Below, piece by piece: positions 1 to 12,100 of a stretch of 64,000 bases of DNA. The stretch is taken from the NCBI GenBank assembly GCA_032622095.1, contig CP136061.1, forward strand, positions 252,477,582-252,541,581, in the 5' to 3' direction. Every line of letters begins with the position of its first letter. Positions within the stretch are counted from its first letter, which is position 1. The stretch comes from Siphonodentalium dalli. Lineage: Eukaryota > Mollusca > Scaphopoda > Gadilida > Siphonodentaliidae. A model generated the notes under the pieces. The model was not told where the DNA came from. It searched no databases and saw only the letters and a program-made list of their open reading frames with translations. The position numbers and the translations under genes were made by a program.

Positions 1-424
1 TAAGAATAAATAGATATATTCATCTAATGTTTAAGAATATGTCAGTAGACCAAACATGGCACAAACAAAAAACTGATGAAAGAATTGGCAAATATATTAA
101 TTACATGTATATTATAAAAATAAATGCATATATTTATTCAAGGTCATGACTCAGGCTAAATAACGGTTCCTGTTGTGTCATCGCTTCACAACAAACTCAA
201 TATTCTGCGACCGGAAAAGACGGGTGTTTGAAGGAATGTTTGAAAGATGTCTCTTATACTTCCTGTTGATTACTGTTAGTTGATGAATGTCCAGTTGCGA
301 GTCAATTAACCAACTTAAAACACAGTTTTTGTAATATACAAAAAGAAATTACATCTATACAAATGAACAATGTGGCCTCGACCATCTAGTTTATGAAGCC
401 CATCCATTAACCCTAACAGAACTA
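1..424. other. no recognisable feature
   Basis: AT-rich sequence without exons or obvious repeats that I can name. Confidence 0.5.
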
Positions 425-636
425 TAGTGATTCCCTAAATAATCGACTCCTTAACCACACCAGAATTATGAGTAACTTTTCAGGATTTAGTCAGAAATAT
501 GGCTTGTTGCTATTCATCGGAAAGTTCTCAGTGAGAGTTTTCCGATGAACAGCAACAAGCCATATTTCCGACTAAATCCTGAAAAGTTACTCATAATTCT
601 ATTGTGGTTAAGGAGTCGATTATGTAGGGCATACTG
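425..636. mobile_element. palindromic mariner-type MITE, diverged copy
   Basis: Two inverted arms meet near 530. It shares the ATCGACTCCTTAACCACA and TTTCAGGATTTAGTC blocks with the copies at 6945, 25462 and 39193. TA dinucleotides flank both ends; the terminal bases have decayed. Confidence 0.75.
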
Positions 637-713
637 TATAAACTTATCTTGTACAACCAAAATGTTTTACTAAGTGTTACACATCGATAGCTGAAGCCAC
701 AACAGTTGACATT

Positions 714-1400
714 AATCCTTTCTGACAGGAGCTGCACTGGTGCAGCATTAAAGATCCTGTGCCAGTGCATTCTCTTATGTATATGCTCCCATAGAGAGCC
801 TGGCATATAAAAGAGAATGCACTGGCTTATAAGGTCAAGGTAAATATTGTTAGGCCAATGTATTCTCTTGTATATGGGAGGCTTCCTGTTGGAGACTCAC
901 ATATATAAGAGAATGCATTGGCACCAGGTTTTCGCAAAATTTCAGGAAGCTCCAGTTATGGAAGGGATAAAAATAACACTATTTTTCTATTTAAAAACGG
1001 CATTTAACTTAAAAAAATTATCTGAAAAGAGCTCTTTGTTGCTGAAATTAAATGCGAGACATATTCTAGGAACTACAACTCAGTTCCGATTCAGAACAGT
1101 TCTCTTTTCCTTTTGTCATGTTGGAGTTATTGCTTAACCTTTTCATGACTGTAGCTTCCTCAAATTTCACGAAAACCCTGTGCCAATGCATTCTCTTATA
1201 TATGTGAGTCACCCATAAGGAGCCTCGCATATATAAGAGAATGCATTGGCCTAACAATATTTATCTTGACCTTATAAGTCAGTGCATTCTCTTATATATA
1301 CATGAGGCTCCCTATGGGAAACTAGCATATATAAGAGAATACACTTGTACAGGATCTTTAATGCTGCACCAGCGCGGATTCAGTAATGAAAGGGTTAATG
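714..1400. mobile_element. two double-hairpin foldback elements, head to head
   Basis: Copies at about 714-967 and 1130-1400 are in opposite orientation around a 160-bp spacer. Each holds two stem-loops built on GCATTCTCTTATATATG and its complement, with ends like CTTTCATGACGGAGCTGC and AGGAAGCTCCAGTCATGG. Related copies lie near 4622-4888, 5307-5490, 18150-18255, 23295-23455 and 34578-34830. Confidence 0.7.
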
Positions 1401-1884
1401 ATTGATCAGTCAGTTGTTGCTCGAATAACAATGTTTGCAGTTTTAGGGGTGGTGCCATAAACTCCAGAGGGGTTGTGCAAAGACTCCAGAGGCAAAATTC
1501 TGTTCAACGTAAACATCTAGCCACATGACCATGTTACTATATATATATTTAATATGATTAGCATGTAGTATTAAATACTGCAACGTAATATAAATCTTTC
1601 TTGTTATAGACACAGTTTTCGTGCTGATGTTAATTTTGTCCAATGAGAAAATAATTCATATGTGGCATATATTCTTAATTTGTTTACACCACTTTCACAA
1701 GGCTGCTGCAAAAATAATAAATACGCACTTCATGGGAAAACTTAAAACAAGATGTTGTTGACGATCATCGCTATAGCTATAGCGAAGACATTCGAATGGC
1801 AATTTTCATTACACACATTGCTGCAAAAATAATTTAACCAAGTGGAGAGCAATCAACACGGAAGTAAAGAAACATCACGTTTGA
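1401..1884. other. no recognisable feature
   Basis: AT-rich intergenic sequence with no exon or repeat I can support. Confidence 0.45.
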
Positions 1885-2268
1885 TTTTTTACCCTGTGCC
1901 AATGCATTCTCTTATATATGCAAGTCGACCATAGGTCGCCTCGCATATATAAGAGAATGCATTGGCCTAACAATTTTTTACAATTTTAATAATTTTTTCT
2001 TGTATTCTTTAACAATTTTATAATTTCACCCATACAGAGCCCCAGACAAACATGAGCAGACGACACACTTCTATATGCTTCTATATATGTGTGGGTCTCC
2101 CTGCAGGGTAATGGATGTTTTTTTATTTTATGTCCTAAAAATTGTAAGAAACATTTATTTTTAAAAAATGATACAAAATTTTTAGGCCAATGCATTCTCT
2201 TATATATGCGAGGCGACCTATGGTCGACTCGCATATATAAGAGAATGCATTGGCACAGGGTAAAAAAA
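1885..2268. mobile_element. MULE-like foldback element, related copy
   Basis: Long inverted ends start ACCCTGTGCCAATGCATTCT. The interior matches, in inverted orientation, the complete element at 36690-37138, including the CTGCAGGG and CAGACAAACATGAGCAGACG blocks. The outermost arm present in the 36.7 kb copy is missing here. Confidence 0.7.
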
Positions 2269-2374
2269 TAAATGTTTCTTGACAGTGATGATTGTGTAGT
2301 CCTTATGCTAGAATTTTCATAAAGAATTAAGCTGTTCTCACATTTGTATTATTATTTTTACAAACTAGTAATTA

Positions 2375-3071
2375 GGCCAAAAAAAAAAAGTGTTTTGGTT
2401 CTCGGGCAATTTTTTCTTTCAAATCAATGAGGGAGGGAGGGTTTTATTTTTATTTTTTATTTTTTTCTGCGCATAGTAAGCATGGACAAAGATACCTTCC
2501 TCTGTCTAGTAATAACCAGAAAGGTAGAGGGAACTGTTATGCATATAAACTCATTTAGTCTTATATAAAAATGACATTGTACTACCAGTGTATGACTGGG
2601 ATTACCTAGCTAACAATATATAATGCCCCTGACATTAACTACTGTTATTGTTGTCTAAAAACTGATAACTCCCCATTCTAATATGTGATCCTGAATTTAG
2701 TCCTGTGCCTTTCAATTGTATAAAGTTACAATTAGTGTAAGTTGTTCACAATGGCTAATTGTAAGAAGAGCATGAGGATCAGCTAATCATTTTCTTAATT
2801 GTAGTCATCTACTTTATGTTGTAAGCCTGCAAGTCACTTTTTAACACATTACATGTTAGAGCTCAATGCACACTAATATTCAACACATATCTGCTATGGA
2901 CATGTTGATTAAATCCCCAAAAAAAAAAAAATTTTTTTTTTTTTTTTTCAATTTTTTTTTTTCGTAAGTTTTTTTGTCGTAAAACCGGGCATTGCAATAA
3001 AAAGGACTAATGCGGCCCTTTTTATTCAATGCGGCGGTGCCTGAGAACCAAAACCTTTTTTTTTTTTGGCC
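2375..3071. mobile_element. Harbinger-type MITE
   Basis: Terminal inverted repeats GGCC followed by a poly-A run and TTTTGGTTCTC, flanked by TTA on both sides (2372-2374 and 3072-3074). A TTA target-site duplication is typical of PIF/Harbinger elements. The interior matches 6750-7703. Long A and T runs occupy 2920-2962. Confidence 0.65.
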
Positions 3072-4088
3072 TTATGGCTAAAATTTAATGTAAGAAATAA
3101 TTGACTTGAACATGAAAGTTTAGTGCAATTCAAAAATCTCTTGACACGTACCTGTATATGCCACATATTTCTGGTCAAAATTAACCGCCAGTCACATGAC
3201 CCTGTAACTATTTATATCGGGTTAGTAGTGATGGTTAGTAGTATTAAATACCGCAAATATAGGGAATTCTCCTGATTAATACTATATAATATTGCTTGAC
3301 ATGCTAAGACATGCTTTCTGATAAAGGATTTGCTCATTTTATGAGGCACTGGTCAAAAGTAACTTGGATATATAATAGTGAGATTCTAACAAAATCACAA
3401 AACAGATACTGTTGCTGACAGCACAGTAAAATAAGAGGATATTAGGTCTTAAAAAATAAATGCCTAGATTACCATCGCTGCAGCAGGGACCAGCATAGGG
3501 GGCGACGTGGGCGAAATAGTCGCCCTGTGTGGCCGCAAGTCTCCCTGAAATGACGTCAGGGAGAAGTGGATGTCTCCCTAAAAAAAAAAAAAAAAAACTT
3601 TTTAGTTAAATTTTTAATCTCCCTGAAGAATTGGTGACTGGATGATCTACTGCTCAGCTTAACACTTCCAGTTTATCCTCACCCATGTAGAAAATCTATT
3701 GTGGACAATAATAACAGCTAAAACAATCAGTTCTAATGAATAGTTACTAGCGACAAATAGTCGCACTAACGCTCCACTTCTCCCTGGTAAGCCCTCACTT
3801 CTCCTTATTTTTCCAAGGTTGACCCTAGGTTGGTCCCTGCGCTGCAGCACAATTGGAGTAGCGCAATAATTAATAAATGAGAATTTGGTCTTCCATAGTG
3901 TACAGCGAATTGTCACACAAATCATTAGTTGTGTTAAATAACTGCACTTCAAAACAATTAGTTATCATTAGATGTGATCAACATGAAATATTATTTTACA
4001 TAGATAGAAATTTGTCATACCCGTAGAAAATTTAAAAAAATCAGTGAATACGTTAGCATCGCCTCAAAATATGGTGCTGGACATTTGC
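3072..4088. other. no gene seen; A-rich run
   Basis: AT-rich sequence with an A-run near 3580-3597. No supported exon. Confidence 0.4.
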
Positions 4089-4432
4089 AGAATGAGGTCC
4101 CCAGAGGGTGAATTTAGTGAAGCCACACTGCACAGCAGGCTAGCATCAATAAACTCATCATCTGGGGACCTCATTATGCATGGCCTCATCCTAGAAACAG
4201 ATTTAAGTTCCCAGATGGTGAAGATGGTGATGTGCAACCATTGAGCAACTTGATTATGCATTGAGTCGTCTGCATATTTGGGGATATAGAGAAACTGATC
4301 TAAAAGAGAATAAAATCAAAAAAACTTGTTAATTTGATCCACAGAGGTTGAATTAAGTGATGCTAGCCTGTGGGGCACTTCACCCTCTGGGGGCCTCATT
4401 CTGCAAATGTCAAGCACCATATTTTGAGGCCT
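4089..4432. repeat. GAGGTCCCCAG hairpin repeat cluster
   Basis: Short inverted pairs of AGAATGAGGTCCCCAGAGGG with loops of a few tens of bases. The same family recurs at 15578-15652, 24297-24545, 25372-25402, 35443-35555, 35765-35870 and 36066-36275. Confidence 0.65.
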
Positions 4433-4621
4433 GATCGGGAGTTAGTTAATGTTGGCGGATAAACCCTCCATGTTTGGTGCCGTGGTGTTAGGATGTGCAC
4501 ATGTTTCCTTAGCATGATTGTACTGTGAGAAAATTTAACTTTAAACCAATGAACACCAGTCAAAGTTGGATATAATTTTCATTGCTGTTTAGACAACAGA
4601 TTTTTGGTTTTTGAAACTTAT

Positions 4622-4888
4622 TAACCCTTCCATGACTGGAGCTTCCTGATATTTTGTGAAAACCGTGTGCAAATGCATTCTCTTATATAGGCGAGTCTCC
4701 CATTGGTGGGAGCGTCACATATATAAGATAATGCACTGGCTTACAAAGTCAAGGTAAATATTGTTAGGCCAATGTATTCCTTTATAAAAATGTGAGGCTC
4801 CCTATGAGAGACTTGCATATATAAGAGAATGCATTGGCACAGGGTTTTCGCAAATTTCAGGAAGCTCCCGTCATGGAAGAGGGTTAAA
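4622..4888. mobile_element. double-hairpin foldback element
   Basis: Ends CCTTCCATGACTGGAGCTTC and GGAAGCTCCCGTCATGGAAG are inverted, with two internal stems of the GCATTCTCTTATATA type. Same family as 714-1400. A decayed relative lies at 5307-5490. Confidence 0.7.
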
Positions 4889-6119
4889 GATCACACTGAT
4901 AATCTGATTAGTCACTTATTTTCTTCCTGATTAAATACTTCAATATCGCAAATACTTAAATATCTTCATTGTACACAATAGAGCCTGTCTTGAAAGACCG
5001 ATGCCACACAACATGCCACTCACAGGCTCAATGAATTGGTCAAGTTTGCATGTTTTCCATTGACTAGTGTACCCAGGATCCAAAAGCACTGATTTGAGAA
5101 CCCAAACGTTGATTAGTCATTAGGGTACCATTACCTCCAAAAACCTGCTCAATAGTCTTAGATGCTTTGTCTGCCGATTCATTAACAGATCTATGTTTCT
5201 AATCTACCTTCACATAACCATACATAAAAGCACAAATAACCATACATAATATCATAGATAACCATACATAATATTACACATAACGTGGGTAAGATAATAT
5301 CCGAATTAATCCTTTCATGATGGAGGCTGCACTGGCGCAGCGTTAAAGATCCTGTGCGAGTGAATTTTCTTATACATGCCAGTCTCCCATAGGGAGCCTC
5401 GCATCGATAAAAGAATGCACTGGTTTACAAGGTGAAGGTAAATACTGTTAGGCCAATGCATTCTCTTATACATGTGAGGCTCTCTATGTCCGCGATTAAT
5501 CTGTCTTCTAAATTATATATCATTTACCATGATGGAAGACGGTATAGTGATGATACGATCATTTAAGGTAGCGCGACAAATCTAAATTCTCTGGAAACAA
5601 GGCTTTGTTTACTTTTAAATCTTGTTGCTTTGACATTTAATGGACCTGTGATATATACATGTTTGATATCATCATGGTTGGGAAAGTCTGCCCCTTATTT
5701 TCATATATGCAAAGCTTCCATTTTAACTAATATGATGACAAACAAGCAAGATAACTCCCACCATGGCATAAAGTCTGTTATAGAAGAGTAACGGGATGGG
5801 ACTCGGTCCAAAACAGCATCAACACGACCAATATCCCAAGCTGTTACAGCATCAACACAACCAATATCCCAAGCTGTTACAGCATCAACGATTTTATTTG
5901 TTATTTTTTATTATATTTTATTTTTAGGTGTCAGTCTTTTAGGTTAACTTGTCTGTTAAGACAGGTTTTGGCTTCACAGAGAGGTATATCTGGATTTGTA
6001 TCATAGTAAGATTGTCTTTCAAGTCAGGTCTAATAGTAATAAAATGAGCTAATAAAGCTAAGTCCATCACCGGCTTATAATGAGATCATAGAGAGACTCC
6101 TGGAAAACGTCCTTCAAAC
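4889..6119. other. HGD 3' flank
   Basis: No exon seen between the foldback element and the proposed HGD stop. It holds a decayed foldback copy (5307-5490) and a short direct repeat of ACCAATATCCCAAGCTGTTA near 5828-5888. Confidence 0.4.
5893..5922 (-). terminator. cluster of three AATAAA polyadenylation signals
   Basis: Minus-strand AATAAA occurs at 5893-5898, 5907-5912 and 5917-5922, about 200-230 bp past the proposed HGD stop. The region is AT-rich, so chance occurrence is possible. Confidence 0.4.
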
Positions 6120-6154
6120 TCAGAATGTGAAGGTCTTCTTCTCTGTAGATTTAC
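6120..6154 (-). CDS. HGD: HGD exon 16, proposed terminal exon
   Basis: Acceptor CATTTATTTCAG is followed by a phase-compatible 35-nt exon. It completes Ser441 and encodes [10 protein letters not shown] and a TGA stop. The resulting 451-residue protein is close to the human length, and three AATAAA signals lie 200-230 bp downstream. The tail is not conserved enough to recognise, so this is an inference from splice phase, length and polyadenylation signals. Confidence 0.45.
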
Positions 6155-9100
6155 CTGAAATAAATGCACTCAATGTTAGTGCTTCATTTACTAAATTTCA
6201 AGTAGTTTTCTTCAGAAATGTTCAGATAAGGCCTAAAAATAATAGTGAATTTTCCGTTAATGGAAGGAAAAAAAGTACGGAAAGGCAGAAATTAATAAAA
6301 TAATTTGTTTAAACATCCATGTATGTAATAAATGTATTTTCATTCTGAATATATGCCCCTGGCACCTCAAATGAGATAACATAACACAATGAGCACATTA
6401 CTGTGGTATTGGAAGGGAAAATGATGCCTTGGTGGTATTTTTAATCAAATATTATCTCTATATTAACTGCCTGTTGAACTGGCCTGTATACTGGGACAAT
6501 GTCATCTTAAAACAAAGATGACTGGTGTAAATATTGCAGATCAGCGACTGATCTGTACAGTTTTACTACAATAAACACTATATGTTGGTTTCGATATTTG
6601 CATTTATTTATGGTCATACTCCTGCCTTTTTTTCTATCGAAATTGAATTTGAGGCTACGGACAGACTGATAGGATTTCTCAATCTCCATTAACATTGTCA
6701 TCCTACTGATTATGAAAGCTCCCATTTCATTTATAACTGTTCTATATTAGTCCCAAACAAAATTATTTCAGTCTCAGACAATTTTATTTCTGTATCAATG
6801 AGGGCTTTATTTAAAAAAAAAATTTGCACATCGTAAGTATGGATCGTGATAGCTTCCCTTGTCTAGTAATAGTCAGGAACTTTTTTATGCAAATACACTA
6901 ATTTAATCTGATATAAATATTACATTGTGCTACTAGTATACCTACAGTAATGCCCTAATTAATCGACTCCTTTAAACACAGCAGAATTATGGGTAACTTT
7001 TCAGGATTTAGTCGGAAATATGGCTTGTTGCCATTCATCGGAAAGATCTCGCCATATTTCCGACTAAATCCTGAAAAGTTACCCATAATTCTGCTGTGGT
7101 TAAAGGAGTCGATTAATTAGGGCATTACTGTATATGACATAGGGATTACCTATAATGTTCTAATGCCCCCGACTATTCAGAATTGTTAATGTTGTCTATA
7201 AATTGACACCTCTCTATTATAACATGTGATTCTAAATTTCTTCCAGTGCCTTTCAATTGTTCTGGAGTTACAAAGTACACCAGAATTGAGGATCAGCTAA
7301 TCATTTTCTTCAATGTAGTCATTTACTTAATGTTCTATTTCACTACATGATAGTCAATATATCAATCACAGATATATGTTAAGAGTTCATGTAGGTTGCA
7401 ATTAATGCTCAATTCGTATGGACATGTTGGTAAAAACAAATGAAAATAATTTAGAAAAATAAATAAAAATTATTTGATTATACTTTTTTTTGGTAAAAAC
7501 ATCAAAATAAAACATCCAATGTGGGCCAAATATTTCAATGCAGTGGTGTCTGAGATCCCATGCGGACCATTTATTTCAATGTGGCGGTGTCTGTGATCCA
7601 ATGCGGACCATTTATTTCAATGTGGCGGTGTCTGAGATCCAATGCGGGCCATTTATTTCAATGTGGAGGTGTCGGAGACTCAAATGATATTTTCTATGTG
7701 GCCTTAGCTATGGTCTGAAAGGGAGGGCTTCTAAGATGGGGCTAAAAAGGCCAAAATATTATTTGATTCTCAGACACCACCCTATTTTGACATTTTTGTG
7801 CCATGTTTGTCAAATGTATTGGGGGATACCTGGAGGCAATTATTAATCAATACGAGTGTAAACAATCATCTACATGTGCCGGCAGCATGTTGCTGTCAGT
7901 CCAAATTATTTACAAGAAAAAACAAGAGCACTATTTTGAGTTCTCAAAGAAGCCCTTTCAGACTATTATATCACAGCTGATATAGGAAACACTGGGGCTT
8001 ATTAAGGCCCATACCAGTAAGAGAACGCAAAGCCGGAGGTAAATATTATAACACTTACTTTTGGATTTCCAGTTTGGATCAAAATGTTTTTCGAGTTTTT
8101 GCCAGCATTTATAGTAGTCCTCGTCAACGTTGTTTTCATTGGCGTATTTAGTCACATGAAGACTCAGAGATGTCTCAAACATAAAGGACTGAAATGAGAA
8201 TGAAAGCATTCTGCATTGTAATCATTAAATAATCATGGATAACATGAGAAGGAAAGCATTCTACATTCTAATCATTAAATAATCATGGTGAAATGAGAAG
8301 GAAAGCATTCTGCATTGTAATCATTAAATAATCATGGTGAAATGAGAAGTAAAGCATTCTGCATTGTAATCATTAAATAATCATGGTGAAATTAGAAGGA
8401 AAGCATTCTGCATTGTAATCATTAAATAATCATGGTGAAATGAGAAGCAAAGCATTCTGCATTGTAATCATTAAATAATCATGGTGAAATGAGAAGGAAA
8501 GCATTCTACATTGTAATCATTAAATAATCATGGTGAAATGAGAAGGAAAGCATTCTACATTGTAATCATTAAATAATCATGGTGAAATGAGAAGTAAAGC
8601 ATTCTGCATTGTAATCATTAAATAATCATGAAAGCATTCTGCATTGTAATCATTAAATAATCATGGTGAAATGAGAAGGAAAGCATTCTGCATTGTAATC
8701 ATTAAATAATCATGGTGAAATGAGAAGGAAAGCATTCTACATTCTAATCATTAAATAATCATGGTGAAATGAGAAGGAAAGCATTCTGCATTGTAATCAT
8801 TAAATAATCATGGTGAAATGAGAAGTAAAGCATTCTGCATTGTAATCATTAAATAATCATGAGAAGGAAAGCATCCTGCATTGTAATCATTAAATAATCA
8901 TGGTGAAATGAGAAGGAAAGCATTCTGCATTGTAATCATTAAATAATCATGGTGAAATGAGAAGGAAAGCATTCTGCATTGTAATCATTAAATAATCATG
9001 GTGAAATGAGAAGTAAAGCATTCTGCATTGTAATCATTAAATAATCATGGTGAAATGAGAAGGAAAGCATTCTACATTGTAATCATTAAATAATCATGGT

Positions 9101-12100
9101 GAAATGAGAAGGAAAGCATTCTGCATTGTAATAATTAAATAATCATGGTGAAATGAGAAGGAAAGCATTCTGCATTGTAATCATTAAATAATCATGGTGA
9201 AATGAGAAGGAAAGCATTCTGCATTGTAATCATTAAATAATCATGAAAGCATTCTGCATTGTAATCATTAAATAATCATGAAAGCATTCTGCATTGTAAT
9301 CATTAAATAATCATGAAAGCATTCTGCATTGTAATCATTAAATAATCATGAAAGCATTCTGCATTGTAATCATTAAATAATCATGAAAGCATTCTGCATT
9401 GTAATCATTAAATAATCATGAAAGCATTCTGCATTGTAATCATTAAATAATCATGGTGAAATGAGAAGGAAAGCATTCTGCATTGTAATCATTAAATAAT
9501 CATGAAAGCATTCTGCATTGTAATCATTAAATAATCATGAAAGCATTCTGCATTGTAATCATTAAATAATCATGAAAGCATTCTGCATTGTAATCATTAA
9601 ATAATCATGAAAGCATTCTGCATTGTAATCATTAAATAATCATGAAAGCATTCTGCATTGTAATCATTAAATAATCATGAAAGCATTCTGCATTGTAATC
9701 ATTAAATAATCATGAAAGCATTCTGCATTGTAATCATTAAATAATCATGAAAGCATTCTGCATTGTAATCATTAAATAATCATGAAAGCATTCTGCATTG
9801 TAATCATTAAATAATCATGGTGAAATGAGAAGGAAAGCATTCTGCATTGTAATCATTAAATAATCATGAAAGCATTCTGCATTGTAATCATTAAATAATC
9901 ATGAAAGCATTCTGCATTGTAATCATTAAATAATCATGGTGAAATGAGAAGGAAAGCATTCTGCATTGTAATCATTAAATAATCATGAAAGCATTCTGCA
10001 TTGTAATCATTAAATAATCATGAAAGCATTCTGCATTGTAATCATTAAATAATCATGGTGAAATGAGAAGGAAAGCATTCTGCATTGTAATCATGAAAGC
10101 ATTCTGCATTGTAATCATTAAATAATCATGAAAGCATTCTGCATTGTAATCATTAAATAATCATGGTGAAATGAGAAGGAAAGCATTCTGCATTGTAATC
10201 ATTAAATAATCATGAAAGCATTCTGCATTGTAATCATTAAATAATCATGAAAGCATTCTGCATTGTAATCATTAAATAATCATGGTGAAATGAGAAGGAA
10301 AGCATTCTGCATTGTAATCATTAAATAATCATGGTGAAATGAGAAGGAAAGCATTCTGCATTGTAATCATTAAATAATCATGAAAGCATTCTGCATTGTA
10401 ATCATTAAATAATCATGGTGAAATGAGAAGGAAAGCATTCTGCATTGTAATCATTAAATAATCATGGTGAAATGAGAAGTAAAGCATTCTGCATTGTAAT
10501 CATTAAATAATCATGGTGAAATGAGAAGTAAAGCATTCTGCATTGTAATCATTAAATAATCATGGTGAAATGAGAAGGAAAGCATTCTGCATTGTAATCA
10601 TTAAATAATCATGGATAACATCTTTAACAAATGAGAAGGAAAGCATTCTGCATTGTAATCATTAAATAATCATGGATAATATCTTTAACCATTTCATGAG
10701 CTGCGCTCTTGCAGCATGAGAGACCCTGTGAACTAATGAAAACACAGCCATTTTGCATCAATTTTCAAGGATTTAAAGGTCCTCTATTCTAATATTAAAG
10801 TAAAATCAAGGTCAATTCTAGGCTATTTTCAAGATATTCAATTATGTATTTAGTGAGCAGTGCATATACTATAAATGAAAGTGTCAATGACTCAACTTGG
10901 GGAGGTGTTAATAATTTTATGCTGAGCAGTAAATAGAATTATAAAGAAGGAAAGTCAAAAAGTTTCAGTAAATGGATTGTATTGTGTAAATGATATTAAT
11001 TTCACTTCAAACATTTCTCAACTACATGTGGGCTGCAGGGTGTACCGATGGATTCAAATGTGAAATCCAAGATGGTTCCAGGCGCCCATGTTTAAAAAAA
11101 AATTTCGGAAGAATTGGACAGCTTCTATATAAACACCAAAAAACCATATGAAGTTTGGATGAGGGATGAGGGATGTAGGTCCTAGGATGCGCCACAGGAT
11201 TTAAAGAGTAAAATCCAAGATCGCCACTGGTGTTTTGTAACGAAATTCGGAAAATATCATTTGCTCCCATCTAGAGGTCATCCTGAAGATCCTTATGAAG
11301 TTTGGTGATGATCGGATGAGGGGTATGGCCTGTAGGTTGTGCCGAAGGATTTAGTCATGCAAAGAGTATAATCCAAGATGGTTGCTGGCTGCCTTGTTTT
11401 TAATGAATTTCAGAAATAATTAATGGCTCCCATCTAGAAGTCACCCCGAAGATCCATATGAATTTGGTGGCGATTAGATTAGGAATGTGGTCTGCAGGGT
11501 GTGCCAAAGGATTTAGTCATGCAAAGAGTAAAATTCAAGATGGCTACCTGTAGCCATGATTTTAATCGAAAATCGCAAAAAATTTATAGCTCCCATCTAG
11601 AGGTGATCCTAAACATGCCTGTAAATTTTCAAAACATTTCTCTAACAAATGCGGGCTGCAGGGTGTGCCAATGGATTAAAATTTGAAATCCAAAATGGCT
11701 GCTTGCGGCATGTTTTTTAAATAATTTCGGAAAAAAATCAATGGCTCCCATGTAGGGGTCATCCCGAAGATCCCTATGAAGATTGGTGATGATTGGATGA
11801 GGGACATGTCCTGTAGGGTGAGTCAAACAAAATTGTTGATGGACGCACGGATGCACGGCCAGAAGCACGACGGACGCCAACCCACGGCAATAGCTCAAAT
11901 ATTAAAAGTAAAGTTGAGCTAAAATTCAAGGTTGTTCAATGCCTCATATTGTAATAAAAGCACTTTCCAGGCCTTTAATGGTCATTGCTTCTTTCATGGC
12001 TATTCCAAGGTTCTCAAGGCTTCGCTGAAACCATAAAAAAAATATACCATGATGATGACAGCTGAAATCACCTATTTAGATAGAGACTGCCTCAATGTTG

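Noticed and set aside
7958-8058. Read-through tail of HGD exon 15
   Set aside because: The hydrophobic tail is unlike HGD family C-termini and begins exactly at a good GTAAGT donor; kept only as an alternative.
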